A DNA stretch of 19,113 nt from JAADHY01 sp964428935 (GCA_964428935.1 CAYSAG010000074.1:1-19113), one strand, 5' to 3'; positions 1-9,529 are shown, numbered from the stretch's first letter. The notes: a model not told the origin generated them from the sequence alone. Translations and numbers: made by a program.

Positions 1-345
1 GGCGTTGAGGACGGATCGCGTCGCGGGGCTTTTGGGGCACTGAGGCGAGACCAGAATGAAGGGGAAGTCTTTGTTCGTTTCGACAAGCTTGGGTGGACCG
101 TGCTTCTTGACCAGCTCCAGGTCGTCGCCACGCTCGCCCGCTCCGTGCAGGAACAGCATGAGCGGCCACGCTTGTTTCTGTTCGTAGCCCCGCGGCAAGA
201 AAACGAGGTACTTCAGGCGGACTTCGATTTGAGTCCGCAGCTCTCGAGGGCACTGTTTTCCTTCTGAGGGCTCGTCGCCGAACGCCAGCCCCGCCGCTGC
301 AAGACAGACCAACACGAAGCCACCGGTTGCCAGCAAACTTCTCAC
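1..345 (-). CDS. Secreted alpha/beta-hydrolase (esterase/predicted peptidase family), 5' part only
   Basis: The visible 115 codons are the N-terminus; the rest lies beyond the left edge. The GTG start at 343-345 has a Shine-Dalgarno-like GGGAGA (353-358) 7 nt upstream. The product opens with a signal peptide: MRSLL, a hydrophobic core to about residue 22 ending near LAFGDE. The mature part begins with a beta-strand segment (LKYLVFLPRGY), then FLHGAGERGDD, the oxyanion-hole region typical of the phospholipase/carboxylesterase and PHB-depolymerase-like hydrolases, and later FILVSPQCP. The catalytic nucleophile, Asp and His would be in the missing part, so substrate cannot be read; an extracytoplasmic esterase or peptidase is the family expectation. 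It is divergent from the acyltransferase gene at 999. Confidence 0.8.
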   Translation of the reverse strand, partial: MRSLLATGGFVLVCLAAAGLAFGDEPSEGKQCPRELRTQIEVRLKYLVFLPRGYEQKQAWPLMLFLHGAGERGDDLELVKKHGPPKLVETNKDFPFILVSPQCPKSPATRSVLNA

Positions 346-998
346 GGTTTGGTCTCCCACTGCACTCAGCACGCCTGTCCTCCTCAGCAACACGTTCTCC
401 GGCTTGCCAGTGGCAGCGGCGGGCGAGCACCAACGGCCACTGCCGGCCGGGTCGCTTGGTTCCAGCCCGTCGACGCTCGCTGCGTACAGCAGCCAGCGGT
501 TGAAGGACGGCGAAGTCACACGCGGTCCGCGCGGAGCCGGTCGCCGCCCACGGCCTTTCGCCAAAGTGAGCGGCCGTCGTCGGCTCCTGTCCGACGCCCG
601 CTGCCACTTCGCTTTAATCATGACGGCCGACGTTGCCGTCTTGCAACGCGAGGGGATTTGCGGCAACGTGCGGTGACGCGTTCCGGCAACGGTGGGTCGT
701 TGAGCGGGAGCGGCCGTTGGTTGGTTTCGCAGCCCGAGCCGCGCGGTTTCTAGCTCCACGAGCTGCGCACAACCCTTTGCGAGCGTGAAGCTTACGTCGG
801 CCAGTCCGATTCGCCACTGTCGGCGCGGCTCGAAAAGGACCACGCCAGCCGGTCGGTGCGCGACGCGGAACCGGCCGCGGCACGCCGGTTGCCGCCTTGC
901 TCGGCCGGTCACTGCAAGGACGCGGCTCGAACCAACCGGCGTGGCTGGAAACTCGACTTTCTCCGCTGTTCCCTTCTCACACTGCGGGCCGCTCAACC
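346..998. other. Gene-free spacer between divergent genes (653 bp)
   Basis: No open frame here has a convincing protein: the translations are Arg/Pro/Ser-rich with no recognisable motif, as expected from GC-rich non-coding DNA. Apart from the weak minus-strand promoter at 617-646 I see one perfect 7-bp inverted repeat (869-875 AACCGGC, 884-890 GCCGGTT, 8-nt loop) without a T-run, so it is not an intrinsic terminator. No tRNA or known RNA motif was recognised. Confidence 0.6.
617..646 (-). promoter_or_regulatory. Possible promoter for the hydrolase gene
   Basis: On the minus strand a TTGCAA (641-646) is followed after 18 nt by CATGAT (617-622), each matching four of six consensus bases. It would give a leader of about 265 nt before the GTG at 345. 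In GC-rich DNA such a match is modest evidence; I see no better candidate nearer the gene. Confidence 0.25.
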
Positions 999-2252
999 AT
1001 GATTACCGTCGCCGAAGTGAACGACCTTCAAACCGCCGCGTCGCTCCGACACCTCTGGGACGACCTGTGGCGACGCAGCGTGTGTCCGTCGTTCACAATG
1101 CGGTGGGACTGGCTGCAGGCTTACTGGCAACGACACCGAAACCAGAAGCCGCGAATTCTGGTCGTTTCGCTGGCTGGCCGGCCGTTGGGAATCGTCCCGC
1201 TGGTGGTCAAGCTGGTGCCCTCGGGCATTGGTCTGGTCAGGGCTTTGACGTACCCAGCCGACAGTTGGTCGGCCTTTTTCGGACCGTTGGGGCCGCACCC
1301 GGCTGCGTGCTTGTCCGCAGCCATGCGACACTTGGCCGAGACGCGTCGGGACTGGGACCTGATTGACCTGCGGTACGTCGACACCGAAGTCAGCGACGCC
1401 GGTCGAACCTGGAACGCCTTGCGTCGGGCTGGGTTCCACGTCCACTGTCGCCCGTGGTTCGAGACACCCGTGTTGCGGTTGGACGGCCAGGACGGACCGC
1501 CGAGAACGACCGAACCGTCCAGTCGGGCGTCGGCGGACGTCCTGCCCGAGGCAACCTTGGCGAGGGCAGCCGACGCAGAGAAAAGGCTGAGCCGACTGGG
1601 GGCGGTCCGTTGGGAGCGGTGGCGGCCCAATGGGGTCCAAGAAGGCGACACCGCCCGGCGGTGGCCTCTTTTCGAGCAGGGCGTTCGGCTCAGCCTGCAG
1701 GCTGAGCTGGGTCGGCTGCCGCGTTGCCGAACGGCTTTGCTTCAAGACGTGCACCCAATGGCCGTCGACGCGGGAATGGCCGACCTGAGTTTCCTGTGGA
1801 CCGGCGACCGGCTGCTGGCCTGGTCGTACGGATTCGTCCACGAGGGGCGGCTCGAATTGATTCACGTGGCCGGAGGCGGCGCCTTGGCCCACGAGGCCGT
1901 GTTGGCTTTGACCGCCCGGCTGGTCGAGGACAGCCGTCAGCGGGGCGACGTGGAGGTGGTCTGGGGACCGTTGTGTGCCCAGGTCGGAGTGTCTTGGAGC
2001 AACGCCACTCGACCCAGCTACCGCTACACTCACTTCGCCCGGCTGGGACTGTGCGGCCCCGTCCTCCACTTGGGCTACCACGTCCGCGGGTGGTTCGGAC
2101 GAGCCGACCGTGCGGCAAGACCCAGGTTCCGCGGCTGGGCGGGAACGGCTGGCGGGCGCGTCCGGCCCGAGCCAGCCGAGGTCGCTCCCGACGGCCAACC
2201 GGCGGTCGGACTGAGCGCGGTTGCCGGTTTGAAGGTCTACCACGACCGGTAG
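999..2252 (+). CDS. FemAB/CelD-like GNAT_6 family acyltransferase
   Basis: The 417-residue product resembles the GNAT_6 / BcsL-CelD (COG5653-type) acetyltransferases common in planctomycetes, which transfer acyl or aminoacyl groups in polysaccharide or envelope-related pathways; the true substrate is unknown. Support: the N-terminal half has PSFTMRWDWLQAYW and the PLGIVPLVV strand; around residues 260-370 comes the second GNAT-like half with TGDRLLAWSYGFVHEGRLELI, then RGDVEVVWG and a terminal SYRYTHF motif. The last 60 residues are Arg/Gly/Pro-rich and probably disordered. The ATG at 999 is chosen because homology-like sequence starts at MITVAEVNDL; the frame is open 34 codons further up but that stretch is not protein-like. 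There is no clear Shine-Dalgarno sequence. It is not obviously co-transcribed with the following lipoprotein gene, which has its own promoter. Confidence 0.8.
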   Translation: MITVAEVNDLQTAASLRHLWDDLWRRSVCPSFTMRWDWLQAYWQRHRNQKPRILVVSLAGRPLGIVPLVVKLVPSGIGLVRALTYPADSWSAFFGPLGPHPAACLSAAMRHLAETRRDWDLIDLRYVDTEVSDAGRTWNALRRAGFHVHCRPWFETPVLRLDGQDGPPRTTEPSSRASADVLPEATLARAADAEKRLSRLGAVRWERWRPNGVQEGDTARRWPLFEQGVRLSLQAELGRLPRCRTALLQDVHPMAVDAGMADLSFLWTGDRLLAWSYGFVHEGRLELIHVAGGGALAHEAVLALTARLVEDSRQRGDVEVVWGPLCAQVGVSWSNATRPSYRYTHFARLGLCGPVLHLGYHVRGWFGRADRAARPRFRGWAGTAGGRVRPEPAEVAPDGQPAVGLSAVAGLKVYHDR

Positions 2253-2401
2253 CAGCCGGCGGGCGCCGCGAAAGCAAGAGCCCGGCACGCCAAGTCTGCG
2301 TCGTTGGCGAACCGGAGTGTACCCGACCGGCGGCGCGCTCCGAACGGAGTCTGCGACAAAACGCCGGGAGCGGCCGAACCGTTCCACTCGGTCAGCTCAA
2401 A

Positions 2402-2431
2402 TTGACACGGTCGGCTGGGTTGCCGTACACT
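2402..2431 (+). promoter_or_regulatory. Strong sigma-70-type promoter, possibly leaderless
   Basis: A perfect TTGACA (2402-2407) is followed after 18 nt by TACACT (2426-2431, four of six). The first base of the lipoprotein ATG is at 2441, only 10 nt past the -10 box, so transcription would start at or within a few bases of the start codon. The bases between are pyrimidine-rich and contain no Shine-Dalgarno sequence, consistent with a leaderless message. Confidence 0.6.
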
Positions 2432-2440
2432 CCCTGCCCC

Positions 2441-3376
2441 ATGAGCCGCTCGTCTTGCAGGTCCCTTCAACCCGCCGGGTCTTTTGCGCTTCTGTCCGTC
2501 GTCTGCGTGCTGCTGGCGGCGAGCGTGTGTGGTTGCGCGCTGTGGCAGGGTCGTCAGAGAGCGGCTCGAGCCGAGGCGGCCAAGAAGGCCCTTCTTCGTC
2601 CGCTGCAAGCTCCGCGCAACACAATTGAGCTGGAAATTGTGTTCGTCGACACGCTGGCCGACGACCCGCTGTTGCGGGAGCGGCTGTGGCAGGACGTGGA
2701 CCAGGTGGCGGCGTTGAGCGCCGAGACGCGGGCTCGTCTGCGCCGCGCCGGCTTTCGCGTGGGCCAGGTGGGGACGACGTTTCCGCCGGCGCTGGAGTCG
2801 CTTCTGAAAATGAGCGACTGCAGCCAGTCAGCGACGGACGGACAGTCGAACCGTCCGCAGCAGACCGCCTCGAGCCACACGGCAAGCGGCTCGGACGAGC
2901 CGGGCTTCGTCGTGCGTGTGTTGGCTCTGCCCAGCGGCACGGACGCGGAAATTGAAACCGGTCCGATCTTCCCGACGCGCCGACTTCGCTTGCCGACAGA
3001 AGGCGGAGACGAGGTCGTCCGAACTTTCGACAACGCTCGGTGCGTCCTGCGAGTTCGAGCGGTGGCGGTCGACAAAGGGTGGGCCCGCGTGGAGTTCACG
3101 CCGGAAATCCACCACGGCCGCGTGGCTCCTCGCCCGACTCCTCTCCCCACCGGCTGGCTGTTTCGGACCGGGCAAGAGGTTGAGCCGTTGTACGGGCTGC
3201 GGTTCAAGGTTAACTTGAACGTGAACGAGTCGGTGTTGGTGACGTCGTCTTCGGACGACCCGCTTTCACCCGGTTTTCAATTTTTCCGCGGCCCGAACGA
3301 GTCGGCTCACCTGCAAAGGCTGCTGCTGGTTCGGTTGGCGCGGGTGCCTGCTTCAGAGCCGCTCTACGAGCAGTAG
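2441..3376 (+). CDS. Planctomycete-type lipoprotein of unknown function
   Basis: The product has 311 residues. It starts with a lipoprotein-like signal: basic MSRSSCR, a hydrophobic run (FALLSVVCVLLAASV), then a Cys-Gly-Cys lipobox region near residues 31-33. A segment of the type IELEIVFVDT-x-DDPLL-x-LW-x-DVDQ, then RLRRAGFRVG and PPALESLL, recurs in many planctomycete hypothetical proteins as I remember them; the same family pattern covers the later halves (TFDNARCVLRVRAV, VEFTPEIHHG, NESVLVTSS, LLLVRLARV). A low-complexity Ser/Gln/Thr linker lies near residues 125-150. No catalytic motif is visible; an envelope-anchored structural or binding role is inference. The ATG at 2441 is preferred over longer in-frame starts, which would overlap the upstream gene by hundreds of bases. 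It is followed after 3 nt by the PEBP-domain gene, probably in one transcript. Confidence 0.75.
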   Translation: MSRSSCRSLQPAGSFALLSVVCVLLAASVCGCALWQGRQRAARAEAAKKALLRPLQAPRNTIELEIVFVDTLADDPLLRERLWQDVDQVAALSAETRARLRRAGFRVGQVGTTFPPALESLLKMSDCSQSATDGQSNRPQQTASSHTASGSDEPGFVVRVLALPSGTDAEIETGPIFPTRRLRLPTEGGDEVVRTFDNARCVLRVRAVAVDKGWARVEFTPEIHHGRVAPRPTPLPTGWLFRTGQEVEPLYGLRFKVNLNVNESVLVTSSSDDPLSPGFQFFRGPNESAHLQRLLLVRLARVPASEPLYEQ

Positions 3377-3379
3377 GCC

Positions 3380-4030
3380 ATGGCTTTGGTGTGTCGGCAG
3401 TGCGGTGAGCAGTACGACGCGGCGCTGTTTGGCTTTGGTCGAGCCGTTCGGTGCGGGTGTGGCGCGTGGGTCGACCTGGCTGCTGGACACGTGAGGGGAG
3501 CCGAAACGACGGCAGCAGACGGCCAACGTCGGCCCGGTCTGGTGCTCTCCAGTCCGGCCTTCGTTCACCACGGTCGAATTCCGAAGCGGTACACGGCCGA
3601 CGGGGACGACGTGTCGCCACCGCTTCGGTGGGAGCACGTGCCGGAGGAGACGGCGGAGCTCGTGCTGGTTTGCGACGACCCCGACGCACCGACGGCTCGG
3701 CCCTGGGTGCATTGGCTGGTGTACGGCTTGAGCCCGCAGTTGAAGGGGTTGCCAGAGGCGTTGCCGCCGAAGTCGCGGCTGGTCGAACCAGTGACCGCCC
3801 TTCAAGGACGCAACTCGTGGCACACCGGCCGGACTTTGGGCTACCGCGGTCCGGACCCGCCGGCTCGCGACCCCGCTCACCGCTACGTCTTTCGTCTGTT
3901 TGCCGTCGACAAGCTCTTGCGGCTGGGACCGGGAACCGACCGCGAGACGCTCTTGGCGGCACTGGCCGGACACGTGTTGGCGGTCGCCGTGCTGGTCGGT
4001 TTGTACGGCCGGAGCGAGACGGGCGCGTGA
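3380..4030 (+). CDS. Zinc-ribbon-like N-terminus fused to PEBP (YbhB/YbcL) domain
   Basis: The 216-residue protein has two parts. Residues 5-27 carry Cys5-x2-Cys8 and Cys25-x-Cys27 around FGFGRAV, which looks like a small zinc ribbon. From about residue 53 a complete PEBP domain follows (phosphatidylethanolamine-binding protein / Raf-kinase-inhibitor-like, E. coli YbhB family): DDPDAPTARPWVHWLVYGL (ligand-pocket Asp100-Pro-Asp102 and His111), a GRNSW element, GYRGPDPP, and HRYVFRLFAVD. Bacterial YbhB proteins bind anionic ligands in a conserved pocket but have no agreed physiological role. No signal peptide is seen, so it is probably cytoplasmic. It begins 3 nt after the lipoprotein stop with a weak ribosome binding site, so translational coupling is likely. 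Confidence 0.88.
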   Translation: MALVCRQCGEQYDAALFGFGRAVRCGCGAWVDLAAGHVRGAETTAADGQRRPGLVLSSPAFVHHGRIPKRYTADGDDVSPPLRWEHVPEETAELVLVCDDPDAPTARPWVHWLVYGLSPQLKGLPEALPPKSRLVEPVTALQGRNSWHTGRTLGYRGPDPPARDPAHRYVFRLFAVDKLLRLGPGTDRETLLAALAGHVLAVAVLVGLYGRSETGA

Positions 4031-4128
4031 CGGAAAGACCGCAGTGTCGCGTGCCGGACGGGTGCAGCAGGCCGGCGTCCGACGGTCTTCGCCTGTGTGC
4101 GTCGGAAACGTTCCCGGCCCTGAAAGAA

Positions 4129-4164
4129 AAACGGCTCGCCGCCTGGCAGGTCGACGAGCCGTTT
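4129..4164 (-). terminator. Intrinsic terminator for rpoD, partly bidirectional
   Basis: A 10-bp perfect inverted repeat (AAACGGCTCG at 4129-4138, CGAGCCGTTT at 4155-4164, 16-nt loop) lies between the convergent PEBP and rpoD genes. Read on the minus strand the stem runs into TTTTTCTTTC, a good T-tract. Read on the plus strand it runs into TTTCGTTGT, a weaker one, so it can also stop the lipoprotein/PEBP transcript. Confidence 0.85.
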
Positions 4165-4210
4165 CGTTGTCTTGTGGAGCCAGCGTTGTCGGCTGGTGCG
4201 GGACCGAGGG

Positions 4211-5857
<1,647 letters not shown>

Positions 5858-6521
5858 TTCTTGGTCCCTTTTCGTTTTCGATGACGAACCTTTGTCCGTA
5901 CCTTCGCCCCACCAGTGAACGTTTTCGTTCGTCGACCGCCCGAACGGTGACTGGCGTACCGAAGCCGCTAGGGTGCGGACAAGGTGTGCACGCTGAGCGG
6001 CTGAAGTTCGTTCATTCCTGTTGGGCGGTCTCGCCCGAAAGGCCTCGAATCCGCTCGGTTCGACCCGGAGTCGGGTCGGAGCACGTCTGACTTGCCGCCC
6101 CGTGTGTGTACCGCTAGCTACTCCTTCAGCGCAAAGGCCACACAAATGCGAAGCGGTCTCGCCCCAGGTGCAACACTCCGTCGGTGGCGTCCTTGAGCAC
6201 TCTTGAGAAGCACAGAACGCTGTTCGGCCCGTCCCTGACTACTGCCCGGCGGCTCGCAACGCGTCCGTCCCGAAACGAAACCCGACCCGCTTTCGACAGC
6301 GCAACAAACCTTCAGGGCCTCCTCGCCGATGGGGCGTGGTGAAACCGCTGCCGTACCAGAAGCCGGCACACATGGAACGCGTGAATCGACGGGCCAGCCG
6401 AACTCCCCACACCGAGCCCGTCTTGCGTGTGTGCCACCTCGCCGGCCCCAACCGGCTGCGCTTGCAAATGGCCGGACAGTCGCCGCATGAACCCTGACCG
6501 CGTCCCTGCGAAGGTCGAACT

Positions 6522-6550
6522 ATTCTGTCCGTGTGGTTTCGCAATGTCAA
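6522..6550 (-). promoter_or_regulatory. Sigma-70-type promoter upstream of rpoD
   Basis: On the minus strand a perfect TTGACA (6545-6550) is followed after exactly 17 nt by CAGAAT (6522-6527, four of six consensus bases). It lies directly downstream of the terminator of the preceding gene, so it opens a new transcription unit. The predicted start is near 6515, about 660 nt before the rpoD GTG. Confidence 0.6.
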
Positions 6551-6560
6551 TAAGTTCTTG

Positions 6561-6591
6561 GAAAAAATGGCACGGTGAGCGGAAAACCGTG
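6561..6591 (-). terminator. Intrinsic terminator of the ICL-family gene
   Basis: On the minus strand the arms CACGGT (6586-6591) and ACCGTG (6571-6576) pair around a 9-nt loop. They are followed by CC, A and a run of six T (CCATTTTTTC, 6561-6570). It lies about 50 nt past the stop codon at 6640. Confidence 0.75.
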
Positions 6592-6639
6592 GACCGGACC
6601 GCCCCCGACGCTCCGCAGCCCCTGCGGTTTGCCCCGGCG

Positions 6640-7518
6640 TCACGCTCCAAACCGCTCGACAAGTTTCCGCCACTTGTCTACTCCGATCATTTCGTTGAAA
6701 GACTCGAAACGCGTCCGCTCCACGCCGCCGCTGGCGCTTCCACGTTCCCGCAGCGACCGGTAGGCCCGTTCCACAGCGGCGGCGGCCGCAAAAAGACCGC
6801 TCAACGGGTAAATGACCAACTGGAACCCCATCTGGGTCAGCTGCCGCCAGGAAAGCATGGGCGTCCGTCCGCCCTCAATCATGTTGGCCACCAGCGGCTT
6901 CGGGGCCTCGGCCGCAATTCGCTCCAGTTGGTCCAGACTGGTCGGAGCCTCGATGAAAAAGGCGTCCGCGCCGGCCTGGCGGGCCAAGTGCATTCGGGCC
7001 AACGCTTCCTCGAGCCCGGAGACAGCCAGCGAGTCCGTGCGAGCAATGACGAAGAAGGGCGTTTCCTGGCGAGCTTCGACAGCGGCACGCAGTTTATCGG
7101 CAAATTCCTCTCGCGGCACCACCTTTTTCTCGGACAAGTGGCCACATTTTTTCGGCCACACTTGGTCTTCCAAGAAGCACCCCGCCGCTCCCACCTCGAC
7201 CAGCTCCCGCACCGTTCGGTACACGTTCAGCGCGTTGCCGTAGCCCGTGTCGGCGTCGACCAACAGAGGAATCCGCACCGCTCGGCACGACGCAGCCGCC
7301 CGGTCCCGCATTTCGGTCTGAGTCAACAGGCCCAGGTCGGGCAAGCCCAGCGCGGTCGCGGCGACCGCGTAGCCGGAGACGACCGCCGCCGGAAAACCGG
7401 CCCGCTCAGCCAGCTTGGCCGACAGGGCGTCGAAAACGCCGGGCAGGAGAAGCGGCCCGTGTTCGCGGAGAACCTGTCGGAACGAGGGACGTGCTTTCGG
7501 GTCGAAGTCCTGCGACAT
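6640..7518 (-). CDS. Isocitrate lyase/PEP mutase family C-C lyase (methylisocitrate-lyase-like)
   Basis: The 292-residue length and motifs match the methylisocitrate lyase / carboxyphosphonoenolpyruvate mutase branch of the ICL superfamily, a Mg-dependent TIM barrel cleaving 2-hydroxy di- or tricarboxylates. Visible: PGVFDALSA near 26-34, the metal-binding VDADTGYG (87-94), EDQ (117-119), the lyase signature KKCGH (123-127) with catalytic Cys125, ARTDS (159-163), IEAPTS (189-194) and NMIEGGRTP. The intact KKCGH loop argues for a true lyase and against PEP mutase or oxaloacetate decarboxylase, which lack that Cys. Methylisocitrate, dimethylmalate or a related substrate cannot be separated by eye, and no prpC or prpD neighbour is present. 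The ATG is preceded closely by GAGAAG. It ends with its own terminator at 6561-6591. Confidence 0.85.
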   Translation of the reverse strand: MSQDFDPKARPSFRQVLREHGPLLLPGVFDALSAKLAERAGFPAAVVSGYAVAATALGLPDLGLLTQTEMRDRAAASCRAVRIPLLVDADTGYGNALNVYRTVRELVEVGAAGCFLEDQVWPKKCGHLSEKKVVPREEFADKLRAAVEARQETPFFVIARTDSLAVSGLEEALARMHLARQAGADAFFIEAPTSLDQLERIAAEAPKPLVANMIEGGRTPMLSWRQLTQMGFQLVIYPLSGLFAAAAAVERAYRSLRERGSASGGVERTRFESFNEMIGVDKWRKLVERFGA

Positions 7519-7741
7519 TTCTTCTCGCTTTCTCGTGCTGGACGCTCCCGAACCAAAGACGCCTGAGCCGCAACGGGGACCGGCTCGTCGACCGAAAAGT
7601 GGCTAGAAGTCCGTCGGCGTCCGTCCCGTCACCAGCCTGGCCGTCGACGGCGCTGGGAGCAGGCGTTTGCAGAAGCCGACGGGCGTCTACTGAGCCCGGT
7701 GCCAGGACGACGGACGCTCCACCGGCGGCCGCGTGGTTCCG

Positions 7742-8686
7742 TCAAGGCTCCCAATCGAAACGCCACAGTCCCGCTCGGCGAGCGGCCTGGAAGGCCCGTC
7801 GGATTTCGTCGGCCGTGGGAGGCCGGTTGATTTCCGCGTACTGCACCTGGCCGCGGCGGTCCTGCCGACCCACACGGTTGTCGGGGTGGTACTGGGCCAT
7901 GATGTTGACGAACGTGTCGCGAGAAAGCTCTTCCGCCAACCACTGCAGAATGGCCTCGGTCTCGTCCAGCAGGCCGGGCAGCACCAAGTGACGGACCAGC
8001 ACGCCGCGGCGAGCCGTTCCGTCGGGGCCCAATTTCAGCGGGCCGACTTGACGGTGCATTTCTTTGAGGGCCGCGCGGGCCCGGTCGGGGTAGTCGGGAG
8101 CCTTGGCGAGCCGTCGCGCTGTCTCGGGCCTCCAGAATTTGAAGTCGGGCATGTAAATGTCGACGACTCCGTCCAGCAACTCCAAGGACCGCAGCGAGTC
8201 GTACGCGCTGGTGTTGTAGACCAGCGGAAGTCTCAGACCGCGGTCCGCCGCCACAGCCAGAGCCTCCAAGACCTGAGGCACCACGTGCTCGGGCGTGACC
8301 AAATTGATGTTGTGGCAGCCGACGGCTTGGAGCTGGAGCATGAGTTCGGCAATTTGTTCCGGCCGCAGCTCCCGACCCGCCGCCCTCTGGCTAATGTCCC
8401 AGTTCTGGCAGAACACACATTTCAGGTTGCAGCCGGAGAAGAAAATCGTCCCGGAACCCCGTCGTCCCCGCAGGCAGTCTTCCTCACCAAAGTGTGGAAA
8501 GGCGGAACTGACTCGAGCAAACCGCCCCACTCCGCACACACGCACTTGGTTCGCCAACCGGTTGACTCGGCACCGCCGCGGACAAACGCAACATTCCGAC
8601 AATTCTTCGACGGCCGTCCGGGCTCGTTGAGCCAGCTCGCCCGAGCGGTGCAACCGCACGTACGCCGGTTCGAACGACGTCAGCAC
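7742..8686 (-). CDS. Radical SAM protein, PflX-like (COG1313 type)
   Basis: The protein is a radical SAM iron-sulfur enzyme of the uncharacterised PflX group, related to pyruvate-formate-lyase activases. From the GTG at 8686 it has 314 residues. The SAM-cluster motif is SGCNLKCVFCQNW, with Cys86, Cys90 and Cys93. Ahead of it sits a second cysteine set (Cys32, 33, 35, 39 and 51, in ECCVCPRRCRVNR and VRVCGVG), a hallmark of this group. Later parts include NLVTPEHVVPQ, VDIYMPDFKFW, RHLVLPGL and QYHPDNRVGR. GTG 8686 is preferred because family sequence (TSFEPAYVRL) begins just after it and GAGAAG lies 9 nt upstream. A GTG at 8830 would add 48 unconserved residues. No glycyl-radical partner gene is nearby, so the target is unknown. 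Confidence 0.88.
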   Translation of the reverse strand: MLTSFEPAYVRLHRSGELAQRARTAVEELSECCVCPRRCRVNRLANQVRVCGVGRFARVSSAFPHFGEEDCLRGRRGSGTIFFSGCNLKCVFCQNWDISQRAAGRELRPEQIAELMLQLQAVGCHNINLVTPEHVVPQVLEALAVAADRGLRLPLVYNTSAYDSLRSLELLDGVVDIYMPDFKFWRPETARRLAKAPDYPDRARAALKEMHRQVGPLKLGPDGTARRGVLVRHLVLPGLLDETEAILQWLAEELSRDTFVNIMAQYHPDNRVGRQDRRGQVQYAEINRPPTADEIRRAFQAARRAGLWRFDWEP

Positions 8687-8845
8687 GAACGACTGCTTCT
8701 CGGCTCGGCCTGCCACGGTCGGGTTCTCTCGCTGGCGGAAAGGAGTCGACTGCAGTCCAAGACCTCGCTGCTGGCCGGCTCGTCGGCGCGGGGCCGGACA
8801 GGCTGGAGCCGGCCGGGACGCGAGTCGCACGCCTTGGCCGACGAC

Positions 8846-8854
8846 AGTCTAGCA
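8846..8854 (-). promoter_or_regulatory. Possible extended -10 element for the radical SAM gene
   Basis: On the minus strand TGC is followed by TAGACT (8846-8851), an extended -10 type sequence. No good -35 box is found at the usual distance. A start near 8838 would give a leader of about 150 nt to the GTG at 8686, or almost none to the alternative GTG at 8830. Confidence 0.3.
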
Positions 8855-9529
8855 AATTTCGAGTGGACGCGCCGCTGAGCCAGATGCCACGCTAGTCGAG
8901 GCGTCGCGCAAGGTCCGCAGCGCCCGACAGCGGGACAGCGGTCGAGAGGTCCCGGCGACAGGCTGTTCGTCTGCGCCGACCCGGACGGCGGGCAAAACGA
9001 ACCGAAACACTGGAAGGACGACTGGCCACCGACTAGGATTGCGTGGGACGAACGGACCTTCCGCTTTTGGAGTACAACTGGGTTGGCGGCCGGGCGGCGG
9101 CCGAGTCGGCGTCGGCCCGTGCCGCCACAACGCATGGCGCGGTGCGACCAGCGAGTTCGAGAACCGGGTGAGGCCGCACGAACGCTGGCGACCGTGGGAC
9201 GTCCGGGAAAGCGACCAGCTGTCGAGCTGAACCACGAGCTGGGCTGTGCTGCTGGAGCTCCTTGCGTTTTGAGTCCGGCGGTTTCGGTGCGCCCGAACAC
9301 CGTCGCCGCGGTGACCAAGCAGCCCGGCAAAGGACGAAGTCCGGCTGACCCGTTCGGGCTTTGCGCCGGTCCCACCCGCTCGGCCGACGTGTGTCCCGCC
9401 CGGTCTGAACGACTCGACCGCCGCCGTCGCGTCGCGCGACTGGAACCCGATTTGCAACCGACGGGGAACTGTCTGGGACACACTCCGTCGCCGCCCCAGG
9501 CACGACGGAAGGTTCTCGGAGGGAAACAC

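Larger units (their letters stand above)
5858..6639. other. Spacer and likely long rpoD leader (782 bp)
   Basis: No convincing gene lies here. The part below about 6515 would be transcribed as the rpoD leader from the promoter at 6522-6550. It contains a perfect 7-bp hairpin with a 4-nt loop (6061-6078, arms CGACCCG/CGGGTCG) and a 12-bp direct repeat GCGGTCTCGCCC (6025-6036 and 6153-6164). The open frames of 83-144 codons on the minus strand are Arg/Gly/Ser-rich without motifs. I could not match the leader to RNase P RNA, tmRNA, 6S or SRP RNA. Confidence 0.5.

Noticed and set aside
5858..6145. 96-codon in-frame N-terminal extension of RpoD
   Set aside because: Composition is Arg/Ser/Gly-rich with no sigma-factor similarity; a GTG with a good ribosome binding site lies where homology begins.
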